Below, piece after piece: positions 42,691-52,053 of a stretch of DNA of 64,000 nucleotides. The DNA lies in the NCBI RefSeq assembly GCF_007855645.1, contig NZ_CP042262.1, positions 62,001-126,000 on the forward strand. The letters are read 5' to 3'. The number at the start of each line of letters is the position of its first letter. Positions within the stretch are counted from its first letter, which is position 1. The stretch is from Qingshengfaniella alkalisoli. GTDB taxonomy: Bacteria > Pseudomonadota > Alphaproteobacteria > Rhodobacterales > Rhodobacteraceae. The position numbers were made by a program, and so were the translations under genes. A model generated the notes under the pieces. The model made no database searches and was not told the origin of the DNA. It was given only the letters and a program-made list of their open reading frames with translations.

Positions 42691-42714
42691 CCGGCGCGGC
42701 GAGAACCGCGCCGG
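42691..42714 (-). terminator. Hairpin between frcB and frcC
   Basis: CCGGCGCGG and CCGCGCCGG form a perfect 9-bp stem with a 6-nt loop just after the frcB stop. Such hairpins usually stabilise the abundant binding-protein mRNA and lower permease expression. Confidence 0.65.
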
Positions 42715-42731
42715 AACTACATCATAGGCAA

Positions 42732-43745
42732 TCAACCCCAGCAGAGATCCATGCCCTCTTCGACCGTGATTGAGTCGACCCCGTCGACCGGCTCGCCTGT
42801 CACCAACGCAACACCGGTGTCGAAGAAATCCTTGCCCTCCGTTGGCTGTGGCAGCGTGCCATCAGCAGCGTATTGGGCAATCGCTTCGATACCCAGAGCG
42901 GCCATATCCAGCGGGTATTGTTGCGATGTCGCGCCGATCACACCATCGGCGACATTCTGAACACCGGGACAGCCGCCATCAACGGACACGATGATCACAT
43001 CCTCTTCACGGCCAATTGCCTTCAGCGCCTCGTAAGCGCCTGCGGCGGCGGGTTCGTTTATCGTATAGACGACGTTGATCATCGGATCCTTGGCAAGCAG
43101 GTTCTCCATTGCCCGGCGACCACCCTCTTCGTTGCCGGCAGTCACGTCATTGCCAACGATGCGTGGATCGTCCTCATCGCCCCATTTGTTGGGATCGCCA
43201 AGTTCAATTCCGAAACCTTGCAAAAAGCCCTGATCGCGCAGCACGCCAACGGTTGGCTGGCTGACGCCCAGATCCAGCATCGCGATCTTAGCATCCGCCG
43301 CATCATCGCCCAACTTCGCGGCGGCCCATTTGCCAATCAGTTCACCAGCCAGAAAATTGTCCGTGGCGAAGGTCGCATCGGCCGCGTCAATCGGGTTCAG
43401 CGGAGTGTCGAGCGCAATTACCAAGATCCCCGCATCTCGCGCTTGCTGAACAGATGACACGATAGAGGATGTGTCCGACGCGGTAAGAAGAATGCCCTTC
43501 GCGCCATCAGCGATGCAGGTCTCGATCGCGGCGACTTGGCTTTCATGGTCCCCGTCGATTTTGCCGGCATAGGACTTCAGGTTGATGCCCAACTCTTCGG
43601 CCTTGGCTGTGGCGCCCTCTTTCATTTTCACAAAGAACGGGTTGGTATCCGTTTTGGTGATCAGGCAGGCACCGATGTCCTGCGCAGCAGCACCAGCAGT
43701 AGAAGCGGCCAGCGCAAGCGCACTGATGGAAAGTAGTTTTGTCAT
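42732..43745 (-). CDS. frcB: Fructose-type ABC transporter substrate-binding protein
   Basis: The protein is 337 residues from ATG 43745, with GGAGG at a good distance. It has a clean signal peptide ([23 protein letters not shown]). The binding fold shows [61 protein letters not shown] and [17 protein letters not shown], a pattern typical of FrcB-type (ribose/fructose) proteins. An in-frame ATG upstream (43802) would spoil the signal peptide. Confidence 0.88.
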   Translation of the reverse strand: MTKLLSISALALAASTAGAAAQDIGACLITKTDTNPFFVKMKEGATAKAEELGINLKSYAGKIDGDHESQVAAIETCIADGAKGILLTASDTSSIVSSVQQARDAGILVIALDTPLNPIDAADATFATDNFLAGELIGKWAAAKLGDDAADAKIAMLDLGVSQPTVGVLRDQGFLQGFGIELGDPNKWGDEDDPRIVGNDVTAGNEEGGRRAMENLLAKDPMINVVYTINEPAAAGAYEALKAIGREEDVIIVSVDGGCPGVQNVADGVIGATSQQYPLDMAALGIEAIAQYAADGTLPQPTEGKDFFDTGVALVTGEPVDGVDSITVEEGMDLCWG

Positions 43746-43846
43746 GATTTTCCTCCCTATATCGAGGGCGACGGCAACACGTCTCCCGGCCCGATCCTCC
43801 AACGGGCTTACTAGGGATAACGGCGAAATTCTGATTCGATCAATAA

Positions 43847-43865
43847 ATAAATCCAGTTGATTTAT
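43847..43865. promoter_or_regulatory. Candidate FrcR operator between frcB and frcR
   Basis: ATAAATC and GATTTAT are perfect inverted arms with a 5-bp spacer in the divergent gap. An AT-rich inverted repeat is usual for ROK-family repressors. Confidence 0.5.
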
Positions 43866-43906
43866 AAATGGGGCTGGATATTTTCATCGCTGACGAAGGA
43901 GCCAGT

Positions 43907-45079
43907 ATGCAACCGACTGAAGTCCGCAAATTAAGCGACGGCGCGAACTCCACAGGTGTGCGTGCCCATAACGAACGGCTCACCATGTCCACGATCCAGC
44001 GCTATGGGCAGCTTCCCGGCAGCGAGATTTCCAAACTCACGGGCCTGTCGCCACAAACCGTATCCAACATACTGCGCAAGCTTGAAGGGGAAGGTTTCCT
44101 GCAACGGTGCGAACCCAACCGGGGGCGGGTCGGCAAACCATCCGTGCCAATGGCCCTGAACCCCGATGGCGCACTGTCCTTCGGAATGAAAATCGGACGA
44201 AGATCTGCCGATCTGTTGGTGATGAACCTCAAAGGCGAGGTTCTGGGACAACGGAAGACAACATTCAAATATCCGATGCCTGTCGAGATCTTTTCCTTTC
44301 TCCAGAACGGTATCGCGGAGCTATCAGCCAATCTGAGCAAGGAGCAACGAAAGCGCCTTTGCGGCATCGGCATCGCCGCGCCGACCGAGATTTGGAGCTG
44401 GACGGATGTACTCGGCGCCCCCGATGATTTCAAGATATGGAGCAGAATCGATCTCCAGCAGGAATTATCTCTGATCAGCGATCTGCCCGTCTTTCTCGAA
44501 AACGATGCGACCGCCGCCTGCCGTGCCGAGCATGTGTTTGGTCGCGGGCGAGAGTTCACGGATTATGCTTACTTCTTCATAGGTTCCTTCATCGGTGGAG
44601 GCGTCGTGCAAAACTCCAGCGTGACGGTCGGTGCAAAGAAGAACGCAGGTGCTTTTGGTTCTTTGCGGGTGACGCGGCTCAATGGTGATGAGATAGCCTT
44701 AATCGACGCCGCATCGCTGTATCTGCTGGACGCTGCCATCGTTCAGGACGGGTTTGATGGCTCGGTACTTTGGCGAAACCCGCAGGACTGGTCCGGTTTT
44801 GCTACCCAAGCGGATCATTGGATCAAACACGCGGCGCATGCCTTGGCCCACGCCACGCGATCTATCGGCAGCGTGCTGGATTTCGAAGCGGTTCTGATTG
44901 ATGGCGCATTTCCACCTGGCATTCGCAGGCAACTGGTAGAATGCACCCGATCCGAGCTTTTGAAACTTGACCTGCGCGGCATGCTGCCGCCTCAGCCGGA
45001 AGAAGCCTCCATCGGAGCAAATGCCCGCGCTGTGGGTGCCGCCTGCGCCCCGATCTACGCCCAGTATCTGTTTCCTTGA
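43907..45079 (+). CDS. frcR: ROK-family transcriptional repressor
   Basis: The protein is 390 residues from ATG 43907, with AAGGAG five bases upstream; an in-frame ATG at 43868 lies in the operator. The N-terminal winged helix-turn-helix is ISKLTGLSPQTVSNILRKLEGEGFL. A ROK sugar-kinase-like domain follows (GIGIAAPTEI, LENDATAACRAEHVFG, GSFIGGGVV). The glycine-rich GIGGGII-type element and the ENDA motif are intact. It is divergent from frcBCA and probably represses that operon, with the sugar as inducer. Confidence 0.85.
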   Translation: MQPTEVRKLSDGANSTGVRAHNERLTMSTIQRYGQLPGSEISKLTGLSPQTVSNILRKLEGEGFLQRCEPNRGRVGKPSVPMALNPDGALSFGMKIGRRSADLLVMNLKGEVLGQRKTTFKYPMPVEIFSFLQNGIAELSANLSKEQRKRLCGIGIAAPTEIWSWTDVLGAPDDFKIWSRIDLQQELSLISDLPVFLENDATAACRAEHVFGRGREFTDYAYFFIGSFIGGGVVQNSSVTVGAKKNAGAFGSLRVTRLNGDEIALIDAASLYLLDAAIVQDGFDGSVLWRNPQDWSGFATQADHWIKHAAHALAHATRSIGSVLDFEAVLIDGAFPPGIRRQLVECTRSELLKLDLRGMLPPQPEEASIGANARAVGAACAPIYAQYLFP

Positions 45080-45085
45080 ACCGCG

Positions 45086-45721
45086 TTATTGTTTGAACAC
45101 CAGATCCGCCGGAACACTGTGATCGCGCACCACCGCAACGTTGGGCAGATCATTGCCGTCCAGTTTTTGCCTGATTTGAGCGTCATTTAATCCATATCCC
45201 TGCCAGCGCGCATATAGGCGTTGTGACAGTTCCGGTTCATCGACATCGATCATGCAGGTTAGATCGAAAAACGGCTGCAACGATGACCAGGGATTCTGAT
45301 CGAGCAACAGGTAGTTTCCTTCGACGATGATCACCTGAACTTCAGCGGGTATCAATCGTGCAGAACCGCGGGACAACTCGCGATCCCGGCAAAATACCGG
45401 AACCGCGACGTCGGGTTCGTCTCTGGCTCGCAGTCGCTGCAACGTCGCACGAAGGCCACCCACATCGAACGTATCGGACGCCCCCTTGCGTTCATACCGA
45501 CCCAGCGAACGCAAAACATCGTCATCATAGTGAAACCCGTCCATCGGCAACAGCGCACTTTGCTTGGGGGCCAGCTGTTCAAGGCGTTTTTGAATCAGCT
45601 CTGCACTGGTGCTTTTTCCGGATCCTGGTGCGCCGGCAATCGCCAGAAACTGCCGGTCGGCGTGCAAAAGCAATCGATGGGCGAACTGGAACAACTGATC
45701 AAACGTGACGACCTCGGGCAT
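45086..45721 (-). CDS. frcK: P-loop kinase of the uridine/pantothenate kinase type
   Basis: This 211-residue protein has Walker A LAIAGAPGSGKSTSAELI and then LLPMDGFHYDD, VEGNYLLLDQNPWSSL and LYARWQGYGLNDAQI, matching the nucleoside/nucleotide kinase family called FrcK in fructose loci. Its substrate is not known with confidence; sugar phosphorylation has been suggested from context. It converges on frcR with a six-base gap and is on the strand of frcBCA, but separated from them by frcR. Confidence 0.83.
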   Translation of the reverse strand: MPEVVTFDQLFQFAHRLLLHADRQFLAIAGAPGSGKSTSAELIQKRLEQLAPKQSALLPMDGFHYDDDVLRSLGRYERKGASDTFDVGGLRATLQRLRARDEPDVAVPVFCRDRELSRGSARLIPAEVQVIIVEGNYLLLDQNPWSSLQPFFDLTCMIDVDEPELSQRLYARWQGYGLNDAQIRQKLDGNDLPNVAVVRDHSVPADLVFKQ

Positions 45722-46042
45722 CCGGCTGTCTTTCTACAACATAGGGTCGATATTCGCGCGACCATAATCTGGACTTTTCTCAAAGAAAATGCCGGATGCT
45801 GCGGCATCAGCTGTTGCCCTCGACACGCAGACGAACTCGCCGACAAAGTATTCCGAATACAAGGATGGCGCAAAGCACTATCCGATCCGTATCGAGCGGC
45901 TGCCAGGGCAATCGAGCCGCTATTTGGCCGAGCACAATTGCCTGCTGCTTGAACGACAGTCGGGCGCGTGGTCCGCAAGATGAGACCTTGAGTAAAGCGG
46001 CATGATTGCGCCGCTTGCACTGAGTAACGCGCGAAAGTTGGT
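45722..46042. other. Gap between frcK and an IS256 remnant
   Basis: No gene is supported. An open plus-strand stretch (45789-45983) has no recognisable features. Confidence 0.35.
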
Positions 46043-46565
46043 GATGGCACGCTCGGGTTCTGGACCGCCCTGCGGGAGGTATTCGCGACGACGCGGGAAC
46101 AACGTTGTTGGGTCCACAAGACCATGAATGTGCTCAGCGCATGCCGAAGTCCGTGCAAGCTAAAGCCAAGGGCCATTTGCAGGATATCTGGCAGGCGGAA
46201 ACAAAGGCCGAGGCCAACGCTGCTTTCGACTTCTTCAGCGAAACTACGGCGTCAAATACGATAGAGTCCTTGCCGAGCTTGCCAAGGATCGTGAGGCGTT
46301 GCTGACCTTTTACGACTATCCGGCGAAACACTGGAAACACATTCGGACGTCAAACCCAATCGAAAGCACCTTCGCCACCGTCCGGCATCGCACGAAGCGC
46401 ACCAAAGGATGTCTCAGCCGCATGACCGGTCTGGCCATGGTCTTCAAGCTGATGATGTCCGCCAAAAAGAAAGGGCGCAAGCTCGATGGTCAAAATCGAC
46501 TGCCAGAGATCATCCAGGGGATTGAGTTCCGCGATGGGATCCACCAACTTCAAGCTGCCGCCTGA
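46043..46565 (+). pseudogene. IS256-family transposase remnant
   Basis: The frames read GTLGFWTALREVFATTREQRCWVHKTMNVL, then after a frameshift MPKSVQAKAKGHLQDIWQAETK. After another near 46245 they read YGVKYDRVLAELAKDREALLTFYDYPAKHW and on to HIRTSNPIESTFATVRHRT, ending at a TGA at 46565. This is the C-terminal half of a mutator-type (IS256) transposase. The first half is missing and the gene is dead. Confidence 0.8.
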
Positions 46566-46756
46566 TCAGACGGCGCCAACTTTCGCGCATATCTCCTTGC
46601 ACTGTCGCAATAAGCTGATCGTGAGGTGGCCGTTGAAGGGACTGACAAAGTAGTCTCGCAATAGGTGCGGCCGCTGCGACTCCTCCTTGCGCAGCATCAA
46701 CCCTTCTTGTCGAATACCTAGAGCGACGACAAGGCCCACGGCACACCAGCCGGTTT

Positions 46757-47053
46757 TCAGTATTCGTTGATATCGCCGTCATAGGGGTCTTCGTCGGCCG
46801 CGCGATTGCGGAATATTTTCCGAAGCACGATCCAGACGGCCGCAGAGAGCAATGCCCAGGACATAAAGATAAACGGGGCGGAGCCCTCGGCGGGATCAAG
46901 GAAGTAGAGCACCACCGCGACGATCCAGGCGCCAATTCCGAAACCGAGCGCCAGAAATGACGGCAGCAGTATTTCCAGAACGATCAGCGCCGCGCCGAAG
47001 ACGAACCAGAAAATGGCGGTGTGCGGATTTATAAAACCTACCAAATCTATCAT
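46757..47053 (-). CDS. NfeD-like membrane protein
   Basis: This 98-residue protein has three hydrophobic segments (NPHTAIFWFVFGAALIVLEI, GFGIGAWIVAVVLYFL, FIFMSWALLSAAVWIVLRK) and a short acidic C-terminus. It matches the short NfeD form that pairs with SPFH proteins; the usual OB-fold tail is reduced here. Its start overlaps the SPFH gene stop (ATGA), so the two are co-translated and probably form a membrane complex. Confidence 0.82.
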   Translation of the reverse strand: MIDLVGFINPHTAIFWFVFGAALIVLEILLPSFLALGFGIGAWIVAVVLYFLDPAEGSAPFIFMSWALLSAAVWIVLRKIFRNRAADEDPYDGDINEY

Positions 47054-47916
47054 TTCAGCCCCTTGAGCATCTTGAATGCGTCGCCGAAGGCGTCCAGCGC
47101 GTTGGCCGGCACCAGAATGGTGGAGGTGCCAGAACTATCTCCCAGAGCGGCCAAAGCATCAACCTGCTTCAGCGCGACCTGATACTGCGCGGCTTCGATC
47201 CCGTTCTTCGCAATCGCTGCGGCAACCACCTCTGTGGCATAAGCTTCGGCATCGGCTTCGATACGGCGGGCGTCAGCCAGTTTGCTGGCCTCGTAAAGCT
47301 GGGCATCGGCCTTCAGCTCGATCGCGCGCTTTTCGCCCTCGGCCTGTGTCACCGATGCCCGCCTTGCGCGTTCTGCATTAAGTTGCTGCAGCATGGCGTT
47401 GCGGGTCGCCTCGTCGAGATTCACGTCCAGAATTTCGGCGCGGGTGACCTCTATCCCCCATTGCTCTACCGCGTCCTCGACTGCGGCTTTGATCTCGGCG
47501 ATCAGTGCAGAGCGGTTGGACTGAACCTCGTCGAGTTCGATCTTGCCCACGGCAGAGCGCACAATCCCCGCAACAGTGGTGGCAATCGCGCTGTCGATGT
47601 CGCGGATGCGATAGACAGTCTTTTCGGGCTGGATGATGCGGTAAAAGACACTGGTTTCGAGATCCACCAGGACGTTGTCTGAGGTGATCGCATCCTGGCT
47701 GGCATTGGGCAACTGGCGCTCGAGAACGGTGATCTTGTGTGGGATGCGGTCAACGAACGGGATGATGAGGTTGATGCCGGGGCCAAGGACCCGCTGGAAC
47801 TTTCCGAAACGTTCGACAATCCACTTGTCCGCTTGGGGCACGATTCGTAGTCCGCGTGAGATCGTGAATATGACCAGAACCGCGATAACCAGAAAAAAGA
47901 TCTGAGTTTCCGTCAT
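47050..47916 (-). CDS. SPFH/band-7 family membrane protein (QmcA/stomatin-like)
   Basis: The protein is 288 residues from ATG 47916; an upstream in-frame ATG (48000) would add a non-conserved stretch. An N-terminal membrane anchor (IFFLVIAVLVIFTISRGL) precedes the SPFH domain: VERFGKFQRVLGPGINLIIPF, NVLVDLETSVFYRI, GIEVTRAEILDVNLDEATR. A helical repeat region follows (RASVTQAEGEKRAIELKADAQ). It likely organises membrane microdomains and partners the NfeD-like protein encoded next. Confidence 0.9.
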   Translation of the reverse strand: MTETQIFFLVIAVLVIFTISRGLRIVPQADKWIVERFGKFQRVLGPGINLIIPFVDRIPHKITVLERQLPNASQDAITSDNVLVDLETSVFYRIIQPEKTVYRIRDIDSAIATTVAGIVRSAVGKIELDEVQSNRSALIAEIKAAVEDAVEQWGIEVTRAEILDVNLDEATRNAMLQQLNAERARRASVTQAEGEKRAIELKADAQLYEASKLADARRIEADAEAYATEVVAAAIAKNGIEAAQYQVALKQVDALAALGDSSGTSTILVPANALDAFGDAFKMLKGLK

Positions 47917-48221
47917 GAGTAACTCCGGTGAAATCCGGCAAACGCCATGCAGCCGAGTGGCAGGAAGGGAATCAACGCACGGTTGATCCTGATCATACAA
48001 GGACGAAACGACTTTGTGGAGGCGACCACATTGCGACGGTTGAGGTGCGTTTTACGACCCTGATCAGTCTATGTCTTGGTGTTGAGGGCCCGACCCTAGC
48101 GTGATACGGAACTGCGCTTGGGTGTGCTACTGTCGAGGGCACAGCGTCGAATAGTCCGGTACTGGCCGGTCGAGACCTGCGCGGCCCTACAAGCTGGCGA
48201 CCATGCCCGACTGCTGCCTCA
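47917..48221. other. Gap between the SPFH gene and an IS110 remnant
   Basis: No gene is supported. The right part is probably degenerate IS110 non-coding sequence, because it continues into the transposase remnant at 48222. Confidence 0.35.
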
Positions 48222-48572
48222 TCACCAGACCAAAGAGTATCTACACGCTGAGACAGCGCCGGGTCGCCACCCCCCCAAAAAAACGCCCGGGTCGCCCGCG
48301 TTTGTCCCGAGCCAGCCCATTCCCCTGCGGTTTGCAACCACCCGCTGGCGGATCTGGGGGACTGCTTGGATTTCCAACTGCTCTGGCGACTTTGGCAGTA
48401 CGAACCGCATTGATGGCCTGCCAACCGCTTCACAGATTGCCTCGGCATCATTGCGATCATTCTTGTTTGACTTGACGAAGGGCTTCACAAACTGAGGCGA
48501 GATCAATCGCACTTCGTGTCCAAGATTAGCCAGAACCCGCGCCCAGTAGTGCGATGCGCGGATCAGAAGCAT
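48222..48572 (-). pseudogene. IS110-family transposase remnant (N-terminal part)
   Basis: The minus strand reads LIRASHYWARVLANLGHEVRLI, then FVKPFVKSNKNDRNDAEAICEAVGRPSMRFV, the DEDD-region pattern of IS110/IS1111 transposases. A frame change follows, after RFVLPKSPEQLE, with no C-terminal domain. Runs of C and A near 48270-48285 lie in the decayed part. Confidence 0.72.
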
Positions 48573-48708
48573 ATCAACAAATCGAGATCAAAAGCTCCAG
48601 CGCTGTCCAGATTGAAGCGGCAATCGGCCCGGAATAGCAGTAAAATGCCTTTCAGAATGTTGAACTGTGCTGTGGGGCGTGCTCATTTACTGCTATGAAA
48701 CGCCTACA

Positions 48709-50434
48709 ATGCACAGACAAATGAACCGCCTGTTGAGCATTGTTGGAGCCATGTTCTTGTGGTCGGGAGCACATGCACAAGAACTAGGCCCGCTTGCACC
48801 GCTTGACACCTCCAGTCCCCGGGCAACGTATCAGTCGCTTCAATCTGTGACGCGAGAGCTGGAAGATCTCTACGAAGCCTATCATGCGGATAAGACCCCC
48901 CGCCGGTGTTCAGCAGATATTCCGCACCATGGGACGCGGATGGCGGCTGTTTGATCTGAGCGAGACCGCACTAGCCACCCGAGTTGAAGTCAGTGGCGCA
49001 TCCTTTGCCTATCTACTCGATATTCTGCCACGACTTCCCGCACTTCATCCCGAAGACATTCCGGGCGGAAGCAATGCCCCGCCAATCTGGCACATTCCCC
49101 AAACCGAGATCGCGATCAGAAAGGTCGAAGAGGGTGAACAACGCAGCGCTTACCTTTCTCGCCGGAAACCATGAGGCGACTACCGGAATTTCACGCGCAG
49201 ATCATAGACTACCCACCCCTGCAAGCGGTCCAGTATCTCAGCTGGCGGGACGAGCAGATCCGCTTCACCGGGCCATACATTCCCTATTCGGTCGTCGAGA
49301 AACTCCCCGAGCTTTTGCATGGTCTCGTTTGCGGAACACCCACATGGAAGGTCATGCTGGTTCTGGTTTTCTGGACGCTGCTCCTATTCGTCATGATCTT
49401 CTGGTCCCGTCTGGTGTCGCGCCTGGGGGCAGAGCGGAGCGCAGTCTGGGGGCTAGCACTCCGCCTGACGACGCCGCTTGTGCTGTCAATGTTCGCAACC
49501 GCGATGCATGGCTTCATGCGGACTCAGATAAACCTTTCCGGAAGTTTTGCCGAAGCCATGGACCTTTGGGCCACGGGCCTTGTCTATATCGGGCTGGCTT
49601 GGGTGGCCTGGCTTGCCGTGTTCCTTGCCTTCGAGACGATTATTGCGCTGCCGGCGATCCCCGATGACAGCCATGATGCACATCTACTGCGCCTTCTGGC
49701 GCGGGTCGGATCACTGCTGGCAAGTGTGGCAGTACCGGTTTGGGGGGCCAGCGATCTTGGCATTCCCGCTCTTGGGCTGGTCGCAGGGCTCGGTGTTGGT
49801 GGTTTTGCGCATGCTCTTGCGGCGCAATCCACGGTCGAAAACCTGTTCGGGGGTGTTTCCATCTTTGCCGATCGCCCCTTCCGGGTGGGCGATATCATCC
49901 TCTATGGTGGTTCGACCGGGATCGTCGGGGCGATCGGGCCGAGGTCCAGCCGCATCCGCGGGCTGGATGGAACGCTGACCACTGTTCCCAGCGGCGCCTT
50001 GGCCAAGATGCATATCACCAACTATTCAACGCGGGACAAGTGTCTGTTCCGGCAAGTCATCGGACTGGGATATGAAACCTCGCCCGCACAGTTCGAGTGG
50101 CTACTGGCTCAGATCCGCAAACACGTTTCGGCCCACCCTCTGGTGGAGGAAGACGAAGCCGGCATGCCGCGCGCCCGCATTCTTGGTTTCGCCGATTCCG
50201 CGATCGAAGTGGAAGTGCGCGCCAACGTCATGGCATCCAACTGGGAAGAGTCGACGGGCGTTCCTGCACCGAGGGCTGAAGGCGGAACGAATGGAGTTGG
50301 TGGAGGACACCGTCCTTGTTCATGCGGGAGCGACGGGGACAACCGCTGCCTGCACTGGCTGCGACGAGGTTTCTCGATACATCCACAGTCACGATTGGCG
50401 ACGGCTCGCGGATCTGCTCGCTCACGGACGGTAA
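48709..50434 (+). pseudogene. Mechanosensitive (MscS-type) channel gene with several frameshifts
   Basis: The start MHRQMNRLLSIVGAMFLWSG then AHA is a good signal peptide. A frameshift near 48900 leads to FRTMGRGWRLFDLSETAL. Another near 49170 leads to the long frame with membrane helices and the MscS core: GLGVGGFAHALAAQSTVENLFGGVSIFADRPFRVGDIILY, then GTLTTVPSGALAKMHITNYS. A third near 50245 breaks the C-terminal vestibule. The MscS beta domain is intact in the middle fragment (49171 onward), but the gene is non-functional as read. The number of breaks argues against sequencing errors alone. Confidence 0.78.
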
Positions 50435-50815
50435 GTCAGAGTCCTCCTGAACGTGCGGCCCTTTCGCTGCAGGGCTATATGTTGTCTTGTCAGGATATTC
50501 ACCGAAAGGTTTCCACTTGCCGTGACGCTGCTGCATGCACGGCGCACGCCACGCATGCAGGGGACGGTGTATCACCTCGCCTTGCCCCCGGTGGTCGCCC
50601 CGCGCAGGCACTTGCCGGGCGGCTAATGCTGCCGGTGAGCAAGGATACTTTCCTGCGTAACGTCCGGGAGGCGACTGAAGACCCTGCTGTGACACCCCGT
50701 GTGGTCAGCATCGATGACGACTGGGTCTGGCGCAAGGGGCGCGTAACTTTACGGTGCCGGTCTTGACGTGACGCTCGAAGCTTGTATCGGGCTAATCATA
50801 TCGGACCCGCGTTTC
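50435..50815. other. Gap without a supported gene
   Basis: Open frames here are continuations of the decayed channel gene or antisense readings. Nothing recognisable is seen. Confidence 0.35.
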
Positions 50816-51070
50816 TTAGTGAGCATAGGCTTTGGCCATCACCTCTTGGCCACCAAGGGCCGAGACCAACACCAACGGGTTCCAATAATCCTGATAGCGC
50901 GCAATCTTGCTATCACGCAGATGCAGCACACAGATATATTTCTGGTCATATGGAAGACCCGTTTCGGATCCGCGGCCCTGACAGGTTGCTTCGAAAATTG
51001 TCCGACCGTGCTGTCGACCTGGTCGCCCAATCTTCAGAATAGCCGATAAGCTCAGCCTGATATCAGTCAC
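50816..51070 (-). pseudogene. SnoaL-like/NTF2-fold protein remnant
   Basis: The minus-strand frame contains YDQKYICVLHLRDSKIARYQDYWNPLV, the C-terminal half of SnoaL-like (ketosteroid-isomerase-fold) proteins. The preceding ~110 residues of the family are not present and the N-terminal part of this frame is unrelated. Confidence 0.55.
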
Positions 51071-51152
51071 ATAACAAAGCCATGTCGATTACAGGTATTG
51101 GTTGACAATGCGATTGATGCAGGTTTTTTTACACTAAAATCAAGAGGATCAG

Positions 51153-51437
51153 ATGCGCGACTTCTTTATACGTTCGTTGGAAAAACTTGTTGGGCTTATT
51201 GTCATTTTGTCGATCATCGGAGTCGTGATCGGGTCCGTGTCAGCCATGTTTGTGCCGGATGGAGGGTTTCTGGCCGGGCTAGCTGTCCTTGTCGGCGGGA
51301 CTATTTATATCATTCTGTTGGGTGGTGGACTTTATCTTGGGCTCGGGATTTACGACAACACTCGCCGCACCGCCGAAGCATTGATGAATCGCAATGCAGC
51401 CGACCTCGCAAACCAAACCAGTTCGTCTCAAGATTGA
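51153..51437 (+). CDS. Small two-helix membrane protein
   Basis: This 94-residue protein has two long hydrophobic segments, LVGLIVILSIIGVVIGSV and LAVLVGGTIYIILLGGGLYL. A hydrophilic C-terminal tail follows (NTRRTAEALMNRNAADLA). GAGGATCAG lies upstream of the ATG. It has the look of the DUF-type small inner-membrane proteins common in Rhodobacterales, but I do not name the family. The surrounding genes are decayed, so it may be an isolated survivor. Confidence 0.65.
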   Translation: MRDFFIRSLEKLVGLIVILSIIGVVIGSVSAMFVPDGGFLAGLAVLVGGTIYIILLGGGLYLGLGIYDNTRRTAEALMNRNAADLANQTSSSQD

Positions 51438-52053
51438 GGCTGACTGCGGTTCTCACGCGGTACCGAGTTGAACGATATCGCGCGTCGTATGGCGATCTGT
51501 ATTCGGGGCAACCATAATTCTGACCGGGACGATGCGCGGTATTAACCGTTCGTTGTGTGGCCGTTTGATCGCCGTAGGTTCTACGATGGTAGCCATTGGA
51601 CACGACGCGATGGCCGTTGCGGACCCCATGCGGCTTGGAGCGACCAAGTCCTTTGCTTTGCCTCGGACCTGCCCTCACACAACAGACCGCGAGACCGAAG
51701 GCGGTGCTTGCCTGGATTGCGTCAGTACTCTCGGAGCGGGAGCATCGTGGCGCGATGTAGTCAGCACTACGGGCGGGTCCGCTATCCTGTCCGCTCTGAA
51801 ATCGCCGGCAGCAGGCGAGATATGGCGTTGTTCAACATTGCGATTTCGTAACGCTGAAGGTGGCTGATGTTCTTGCCGACGCGGCGCCTCGAGGCATATC
51901 GGTTCCAATGCGATATTGCGGATGCAAGGGGGCTGGACATCCGGTGACAAGAACGTCACGAAAAGACAATGATGTCAGTCCGATGTCGCCCGAACCACCA
52001 CGGCGGACTCGTCGGCGAAGTGGACATTCGCACGTTTGTACCCGGGAGAGTAA
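51438..52053. other. Gap before the DUF2339 gene
   Basis: Two overlapping plus-strand frames (51532-51867 and 51555-51851) are open but have no recognisable domains and do not continue each other. I regard this stretch as non-coding or decayed. Confidence 0.35.

Noticed and set aside
51532-51867. 111-codon plus-strand frame before the DUF2339 gene
   Set aside because: No recognisable domain and overlapped by another equally open frame. I could not support either.
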